Source: JBFKQC01 sp041627895
Lineage (GTDB): Bacteria; Pseudomonadota; Alphaproteobacteria; Rhodobacterales; Rhodobacteraceae
Length of the DNA stretch: 10,026 bases
Reading direction: 5' to 3'
Assembly (NCBI GenBank): GCA_041627895.1
Contig: JBFKQC010000102.1
Location: forward strand, 1-10,026
Part shown: positions 5,837 through 10,026 of the stretch, piece after piece
Position numbering within the stretch: the first letter of the stretch is position 1
How the letters are laid out: every line of letters begins with the position of its first letter
The notes under the pieces: generated by a model
Told to the model about the DNA's origin: nothing
Databases searched by the model: none
The model's input: the letters and a program-made list of their open reading frames with translations, nothing else
Position numbers and translations under genes: made by a program

Positions 5837-7315
5837 CTAGAGGCGGTAGAGCTCGCTGAACTTCGCCTCGAGATAGTCGAGGAGCGGGCCGACCGAGGGT
5901 TCGGCGCCGGTGGCGTGGGCGATGGTGGCGCGCGGCTCGCGCAGGCCGCCGTGGCGCTGCAGGTTGTCGCGAAGCCAGGCGGTGGCGGGTGCGGTGTCGC
6001 CCTCTGCCAGGCGGTCGTCGAGATCGGGCACGGCACGGCGCAGCGCATCGTGCAGACAGCCGGCATAGACGTTGCCGAGCGTGTAGGTCGGGAAATAGCC
6101 GAACAGCCCCACCGACCAGTGCACGTCCTGCAGGACACCGTGCGACGGGCGGTCGACGCGCACGCCGAAATCGGCCTCGAACCGGGTGTTCCATGCGTCC
6201 GGCAGATCGGCGACCTCGAGCGTTCCGGCCACCAGCGCGCGTTCCAGATCGAAGCGCAACAGGATATGCAGGTTGTAATGCACCTCGTCGGCCTCGGTGC
6301 GGATAAGTCCCGGCGCCACGCGGTTCACGGTGGCATAGAACGCCTCGGCGTCGGCGGCCCCGGCGCTGCCGAAAAGCGCCCGCATCCGGGCATGGAGCCA
6401 GCCGGTGAAGGCGCGGCTGCGGCCGAGCTGGTTCTCGTAGATCCGGCTCTGGCTTTCGTGCACGCCCATCGACACGCCCTGCCCGAGCGGCGTCAGCGCG
6501 TGGGCCGGGTCGATCGCCTGTTCGTACGCCGCGTGGCCGGTCTCGTGGATCGTGGCATAGATGCAGTTGAACGGATCGCCCGGCGCGGTGCGGGTGGTGA
6601 TCCGTACGTCCGCGCCGGAACCCGAGGAAAACGGGTGCACCGCCTTGTCGATCCGGCCGCGGGTGAAATCGTAGCCGAAGGCCTCGGCCATCTCGCGGCT
6701 GAGCGCAAGCTGCAGGTCTTCCGGGTAGCTGCCGTTCAGCGCGGGCGGCGTGCGGCCGGCGCCGAGCAGGCGTTCGCGCAAGGCGACCAGGCGCGGGCGC
6801 ATCTGGTCGAACATCGAGGCCAGCCCGGCGCCGGTGGCACCGGGTTCGTAATCGTCGAGAAGCGCGTCGTAAAGATCGCCGCCTCCGGCCAGCGCGGCCG
6901 CTTCCTCGCGCTTCAGCGCCAGCACCTTGTCGAGCGTCGGCGCGAAATCGGCGTAGCTGTCGGCGCGGCGGGCCTCGGCCCAGATGCCCTGGGCCACCGA
7001 CGTGGTGCGCGCGATCTCGGCCGCGAGCCGCGCGGGCACCTTGCGGGCCCGGTCGTGCCGGCGGCGGATCAGGCGCAGGTTCGCGGCGGCGACCTCGCCG
7101 AGCTCGGCGCCGTCCAGCGCCGCCAGCCATTCGCCGACGCGCGGATCGGTGCGGCGGGCGTGCAGAACGGCCTCGATCGCCGCCATCTCCTCGCCGCGCT
7201 GCCCGGCGGCGCCGCGCGGCATCATTGTCTCCTGGTCCCAGCCGAGCCGGCCCGCGATCAGGCCTAGCGCCCGGGTCTCGCGCTCGTGCGCCATCAACTC
7301 GTCATAGGCGCGCAT
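5837..7315 (-). CDS. M32 family metallocarboxypeptidase (carboxypeptidase Taq type)
   Basis: M32 enzymes are cytoplasmic, metal-dependent carboxypeptidases that trim C-terminal residues from peptides. The 492-residue product is close to the usual 500. It is all-helical with the metal-binding HETGH at 257-261 (IHETGHAAYEQ), HESQSRIYENQLGRSRAF from 286 with Glu287 as the expected third ligand, and the conserved DVHWSVGLFGYFPTYTLGN block at 397-415. There is no signal peptide. The start chosen is the ATG at 7315, which overlaps the ctaA stop as TGATG; the frame stays open upstream but runs across ctaA and is not coding there. Overlap and the weak binding site suggest translation coupled to ctaA. 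The functional link between the two is not known to me. Confidence 0.95.
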   Translation of the reverse strand: MRAYDELMAHERETRALGLIAGRLGWDQETMMPRGAAGQRGEEMAAIEAVLHARRTDPRVGEWLAALDGAELGEVAAANLRLIRRRHDRARKVPARLAAEIARTTSVAQGIWAEARRADSYADFAPTLDKVLALKREEAAALAGGGDLYDALLDDYEPGATGAGLASMFDQMRPRLVALRERLLGAGRTPPALNGSYPEDLQLALSREMAEAFGYDFTRGRIDKAVHPFSSGSGADVRITTRTAPGDPFNCIYATIHETGHAAYEQAIDPAHALTPLGQGVSMGVHESQSRIYENQLGRSRAFTGWLHARMRALFGSAGAADAEAFYATVNRVAPGLIRTEADEVHYNLHILLRFDLERALVAGTLEVADLPDAWNTRFEADFGVRVDRPSHGVLQDVHWSVGLFGYFPTYTLGNVYAGCLHDALRRAVPDLDDRLAEGDTAPATAWLRDNLQRHGGLREPRATIAHATGAEPSVGPLLDYLEAKFSELYRL

Positions 7316-8460
7316 CAGCGGCCGGACCTGACCGATTGCGCCACCGGGTACTGCGCCAGGTGCCGGGCGCGGATCGCCAGTGCCCAGACCAGGACGGCGA
7401 CGACCTGGTGCAGCAGCGCCACGTGCCAGGGTGCCGAATACATCACCGTCACCACGCCGATCACGATCTGCCCGAACAGCATCACCAGCGCCCAGTCGAC
7501 CGCGCGGCGCGTGGCGCCGTGGGCCGAGCGGCGCGAGACCCACCAGACCCGGAGCGCCACCAGCAGCAGCAGATAGCCCCAGACCCGGTGGATGAACTGC
7601 ACGGTGCCGTCGTTTTCGAACAGGTTCCGCCACCACGGCTCGATCTGCCACATGTCGGGCGGCAGGATGCCCCCGGCCATCAGCGGCCAGTCGACATAGT
7701 TCCGCCCCGCATCGATGCCCGCGACCAGCGCGCCCAGAAGGATCTGGACGAAGGCCACGGCGATCAGCGCCGTCGCATGGGCCTGAAGCCGCGGCTCGCG
7801 GGCGCGGCGGGCCTGCATCAACTCGCGCTCGGGTCGGGCGAGATGCAGCACGTACCAGGCGATCAGGCCGAGGATCACGAAGGCCAGCCCGAGATGGATG
7901 GCGAGCCGGTAAGAGGCGACGTCGAGCATCGCGCCGGAAAGCCCCGAGGCGACCATCCACCAGCCGATCGCACCCTGCAGCCCGCCGAGCGCGCCGAGCG
8001 CCAGCAGCCGCCCGGTCCAGCCCGCGGGGATGCGCCTGGTCAGCCAGAAGAACACGAAGCCGGCGGCCCAGACCAGCCCGATCAGGCGTCCGAGCTGGCG
8101 ATGGCCCCATTCCCACCAGTAGATGAACTTGAACTCCGACAGGCTCATCCCCCGGTTCTGCAGCTGGTATTCCGGGATCGCGCGGTATTTCTCGAATTCC
8201 GCCTCCCAGGCGGCGGCGTCCATCGGCGGCAGCGCGCCTGTGACCGGGCGCCATTCGGTGATCGACAGCCCGGAATCGGTGAGCCGGGTCAGCCCGCCCA
8301 CGGCGATCATCACCACGACCAGCGCGAAAAGCACCATCAGCCATGCGCGGATCGCGCCGCGCGCGCCGCGCGCACCACGGTCGATCGCACCCGTCGCGCC
8401 GGGTGCGGCCGGGCGCGTCCCGGCACCGACCTCTTCGAAGAGCTTGCGTTTCCCGGCCAT
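7315..8460 (-). CDS. ctaA: Heme A synthase (COX15/CtaA type)
   Basis: CtaA is an inner-membrane enzyme that oxidises the C8 methyl of heme O to a formyl group, making heme A for aa3-type cytochrome oxidase. The 381-residue product has about eight membrane segments (near 38-58, 124-142, 153-172, 187-207, 230-250, 287-306, 321-341, 346-366). Conserved heme-side histidines are at 120 (EWGHRQLGR), 189 (IHLGLAF), 291 (IHRVWGY) and 351 (LHQ). The GGLTRLTDSGLSITEWRPVT block (55-74) is diagnostic of the COX15 branch. The ATG at 8460 follows AAGGCAAG. An N-terminal stretch of about 37 residues, rich in Gly, Ala and Arg, precedes the first helix. It is the first gene of a likely two-gene unit with the M32 carboxypeptidase; other oxidase assembly genes are not in view. 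Confidence 0.96.
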   Translation of the reverse strand: MAGKRKLFEEVGAGTRPAAPGATGAIDRGARGARGAIRAWLMVLFALVVVMIAVGGLTRLTDSGLSITEWRPVTGALPPMDAAAWEAEFEKYRAIPEYQLQNRGMSLSEFKFIYWWEWGHRQLGRLIGLVWAAGFVFFWLTRRIPAGWTGRLLALGALGGLQGAIGWWMVASGLSGAMLDVASYRLAIHLGLAFVILGLIAWYVLHLARPERELMQARRAREPRLQAHATALIAVAFVQILLGALVAGIDAGRNYVDWPLMAGGILPPDMWQIEPWWRNLFENDGTVQFIHRVWGYLLLLVALRVWWVSRRSAHGATRRAVDWALVMLFGQIVIGVVTVMYSAPWHVALLHQVVAVLVWALAIRARHLAQYPVAQSVRSGR

Positions 8461-8493
8461 CTGATCTTGCCTTGTCTGCCTGACTTGCGCGCG

Positions 8494-8540
8494 AGGCTAG
8501 TCCGTGCCCGGGGCCGCTTCAAGCCGGACGGCGCTGTCAA
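8494..8540 (-). promoter_or_regulatory. Candidate promoter of ctaA
   Basis: On the minus strand TTGAAG (8522-8517), a 17-base spacer and TAGCCT (8499-8494) make a moderate promoter, giving a leader of roughly 25-30 bases before the ctaA ATG. A perfect -35 hexamer TTGACA lies further up at 8540-8535, but nothing like a -10 sits 17 bases from it. The gap between trmJ and ctaA (106 bases) is therefore likely to contain the start of a separate transcript. Confidence 0.4.
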
Positions 8541-8566
8541 ATCGGCGCAGCCCGGCGGCGCGCCGG

Positions 8567-9295
8567 TCAGCCGCGTTCCTTCCAGCGCACCATCTGGCGC
8601 AGGATACCGTGCAGAAGCTGCACATCGGCACGCGTCAGCGGCAGCCGGAACCAGAGATTGCGCAGAACCAGCTTCATGCCCTCGGCCTTGTCCGGCGGGA
8701 AGAAGAAGCCCGCCTCGTCAAGCCGCTCTTCGTAATGCTGGGCGAGCTTTTCGACCTCGAGCCCGATCGCCGGTTCGGTGCGGGCGAAATCGGTGCGGTC
8801 GCGGTCGTGCGCGACCGTCTGGCGGCGCCATTCGTAGGCCGTCAGCAATGCGCATTGCGCCAGGTTCAGCGAGGGAAATCCGGGGTCGACCGGCACCGAG
8901 ACGATGGCGCCGGCCCGCGCGATGTCGTCGTTTTCCAGCCCTGCGCGCTCCGGGCCGAACAGCACCGCGACCTTTTCGCCCGCCGCGATCCTTTCCGCGG
9001 CCTCGGCCATCGCCGCCTCGGGCGTCAGCACCCGCTTGGTCAGCCCGCGCGGGCGCGCAGTGGTGGCATAGACCGTCGTGCAGTCGGCAATCGCGTCCGC
9101 GGTGGTATCGTGAACCGGCGCGGCGTCGAGGATGCGCCCCGCCCCGCTGGCCATCGCCACGGCGCGCGAGTTCGGCCAGCCGTCGCGCGGCGCCACCAGC
9201 CGCATGTTGCCCAGGCCGAAATTCGCCATCGCGCGCGCGGCGGCGCCGATATTCTCGCCCATCTGCGGGCGGACCAGGACGAAGATCGGCTGCAT
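8567..9295 (-). CDS. trmJ: tRNA (cytidine/uridine-32-2'-O)-methyltransferase, TrmJ/SPOUT family
   Basis: TrmJ uses S-adenosylmethionine to methylate the 2'-hydroxyl of residue 32 in the anticodon loop of certain tRNAs. The 242-residue product (246 in E. coli) shows the three SPOUT motifs: ENIGAAARAMANFG (14-27), VLFGPERAGL (111-120) and SLNLAQCALLTAYE (142-155). These form the knotted S-adenosylmethionine site and dimer interface. A C-terminal helical extension with FFFPPDKAEGMKLVLRNLW is the part typical of TrmJ rather than TrmL. The ATG at 9295 has GGAAAG seven bases upstream; the frame stays open to 9997 but that region belongs to the divergent gene. The tRNA target is inferred from family only. 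Confidence 0.9.
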   Translation of the reverse strand: MQPIFVLVRPQMGENIGAAARAMANFGLGNMRLVAPRDGWPNSRAVAMASGAGRILDAAPVHDTTADAIADCTTVYATTARPRGLTKRVLTPEAAMAEAAERIAAGEKVAVLFGPERAGLENDDIARAGAIVSVPVDPGFPSLNLAQCALLTAYEWRRQTVAHDRDRTDFARTEPAIGLEVEKLAQHYEERLDEAGFFFPPDKAEGMKLVLRNLWFRLPLTRADVQLLHGILRQMVRWKERG

Positions 9296-9361
9296 CGGCG
9301 GCTTTCCGGTTGGACCGGCGGGGTGATACGCTGGCGCCGGTGCAAGGGCAAGGAGGCGGCG

Positions 9362-9691
9362 ATGGCCTATGACGAGGGGCTTGCGGAAATCCTGCGCGGC
9401 GATCTGGCCGATGTGCCGGGCTTCGCCGAACGGCGGATGTTCGGCGGGCTCTGCTTTCTTCTGAACGGCAACATGCTTTGCGGCGTGCATTCCGGCGGCG
9501 GCATGTTCCGCGTCGGCAAGGGCAACGAGGCCGCGGCGATGGCGGTCGAGGGCGCCGCGCCGATGGCGTTCACCGGGCGCAGGATGGGCGGCATGGTCGA
9601 CGTCACCGACGACCTGCTGGCCGACGATGCGCGGCGCGGCGCGGTGATGCGGCTGGCGATGGATTTCGTCGGCGCGCTGCCGGCGAAATAG
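9362..9691 (+). CDS. TfoX/Sxy N-terminal-domain protein
   Basis: A 109-residue protein consisting only of the TfoX N-terminal domain. The conserved block is RRMFGGLCFLLNGNMLCGV (24-42) followed by MFRVGKG, as in this family; a second conserved patch is MAFTGRRMGG (68-77). In gammaproteobacteria, full-length TfoX/Sxy controls competence genes together with CRP. Single-domain versions like this one are widespread in alphaproteobacteria and their role is not established, so no competence function should be assumed. The start is well supported by AAGGAGG (9350-9356) five bases before the ATG. It is divergent from trmJ with 66 bases between the two start codons. Confidence 0.85.
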   Translation: MAYDEGLAEILRGDLADVPGFAERRMFGGLCFLLNGNMLCGVHSGGGMFRVGKGNEAAAMAVEGAAPMAFTGRRMGGMVDVTDDLLADDARRGAVMRLAMDFVGALPAK

Positions 9692-9726
9692 CCCGCGACG
9701 CTTTGGCACCGGCGTGGCAGAGACGC

Positions 9727-9755
9727 TTGGCGGGCGCGCGCGGGGCGGATATAGG
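9727..9755 (+). promoter_or_regulatory. Candidate promoter of the ThiE-like gene
   Basis: TTGGCG (9727-9732), a spacer of exactly 17 bases and TATAGG (9750-9755) each match four of six consensus bases. Transcription would start near 9762, giving a very short leader of about 17 bases that still contains the AAAAGGA binding site. No clear terminator separates it from the preceding TfoX-like gene, so read-through is possible. Confidence 0.45.
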
Positions 9756-9778
9756 GGCGCGGGAAAAGGACCACCGCC

Positions 9779-10026
9779 ATGCCAGAGCCCGAGCAGCCGC
9801 AGATCTATCTCGTCACCCCGCCGGAGTTCGAATTGTCCAGCTTTCCCAGCATTTTGGCGAGCGTTCTTGATGCGGTCGACGTGGCCTGCCTGCGGCTGGC
9901 GCTGGCCAGCGCCGACGAGGACCGGCTGATCCGCGCGGCCGACGCGCTGCGCGAGGTTGCGCATGCGCGCGACGTGCCGCTGGTGATCGAGCGCCATGTG
10001 CAGCTGGCCGAGCGTCTGGGGCTCGA
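9779..10026 (+). CDS. Thiamine phosphate synthase-like protein (ThiE/TenI family), 3'-truncated by window edge
   Basis: Only the first 82 residues are present. They read as the start of a TIM-barrel ThiE/TenI protein: IYLVTPP forms the first strand (9-15), VACLRLALAS the second (35-44), then a helix ADALREVAHARDVPLVI (54-70), and ERHVQLAERLGL where ThiE has its NDR/NDH-x-x-LA-x-x-LG segment. ThiE joins the pyrimidine and thiazole halves of thiamine. The usual QxR[ED]K-type substrate-binding motif on the second strand is replaced by CLRLALAS, so this may be a divergent synthase or a TenI-like paralogue. The ATG at 9779 has AAAAGGA (9764-9770) eight bases upstream. The rest of the gene lies beyond the window. 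Confidence 0.75.
   Translation, partial: MPEPEQPQIYLVTPPEFELSSFPSILASVLDAVDVACLRLALASADEDRLIRAADALREVAHARDVPLVIERHVQLAERLGL

Noticed and set aside
5915..7267. 450-codon open frame on the + strand opposite the M32 carboxypeptidase
   Set aside because: It mirrors a real gene with clear HETGH motif in GC-rich DNA. Its translation is low-complexity and Arg/Ala/Gly-rich, with no recognisable domain.
7316..8344. N-terminal extension of the carboxypeptidase frame to 835 residues
   Set aside because: The added part overlaps ctaA in another frame and is not like any M32 sequence; the 492-residue version starts with the normal family N-terminus.
7225..9372. 715-codon open frame on the + strand across ctaA and trmJ
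   Set aside because: It runs opposite two well-identified genes and reads as Pro/Arg/Ala-rich sequence without domain character; long antisense frames are expected at this base composition.
9296..9997. N-terminal extension of the trmJ frame to 476 residues
   Set aside because: It crosses the divergent TfoX-like and ThiE-like genes; the TrmJ family starts at MQPIFVLVRP, with a suitable binding site.

Overview
The window is GC-rich and tightly packed. Gene content and protein style point to an alphaproteobacterium of the Rhodobacterales type. The signs are an S9 protein with a long acidic N-terminal extension, a COX15-type heme A synthase, SpeD/SpeE, and GC-rich hairpins followed by a CCCGG...GATGAA tail, which I recall as common between genes in that order. 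That placement is an inference; no database was searched.

Layout: (1) 1-1250, + strand: the C-terminal three quarters of urocanase (hutU, histidine degradation), followed by a strong hairpin and a second GC-rich inverted repeat. (2) 1359-2370, - strand: the ribosomal operon rplM-rpsI, with a TGATG overlap and a clear intrinsic terminator that faces the end of hutU. (3) 2371-2695: the only gene-free stretch above 300 bases. It holds an AT-rich palindrome, divergent promoter candidates and a leader hairpin that can cover the speD ribosome binding site. (4) 2696-4173, + strand: speD and speE, which together convert S-adenosylmethionine and putrescine to spermidine. They are separated by two hairpins and a repeat-like tail that also supplies the speE ribosome binding site. 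(5) 4193-4618 (-) and 4676-5461 (+): a PaaI-type hotdog thioesterase, and divergent from it a crotonase-fold protein of the ECHDC3 kind that lacks both usual catalytic glutamates. (6) 5489-5725, - strand: a small MbtH-like protein with no peptide synthetase in view. (7) 5837-8460, - strand: ctaA (heme A synthase) and, overlapping it by one base, an M32 metallocarboxypeptidase. (8) 8567-9295 (-) and 9362-9691 (+): the tRNA methyltransferase trmJ and a divergent single-domain TfoX/Sxy N-terminal protein. (9) 9779-end, + strand: the start of a divergent ThiE/TenI thiamine phosphate synthase-like gene.

Most of the content is core metabolism and translation. I see no transposase, integrase, phage, CRISPR, toxin-antitoxin or obvious defence gene, and no tRNA or rRNA. 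The points most worth a second look are the speD leader hairpin, the orphan MbtH protein, the glutamate-less crotonase, the hairpin-plus-tail element present in two degenerate copies, and the ThiE-like protein without the usual QxREK-type motif. I found no convincing undescribed multi-gene system.
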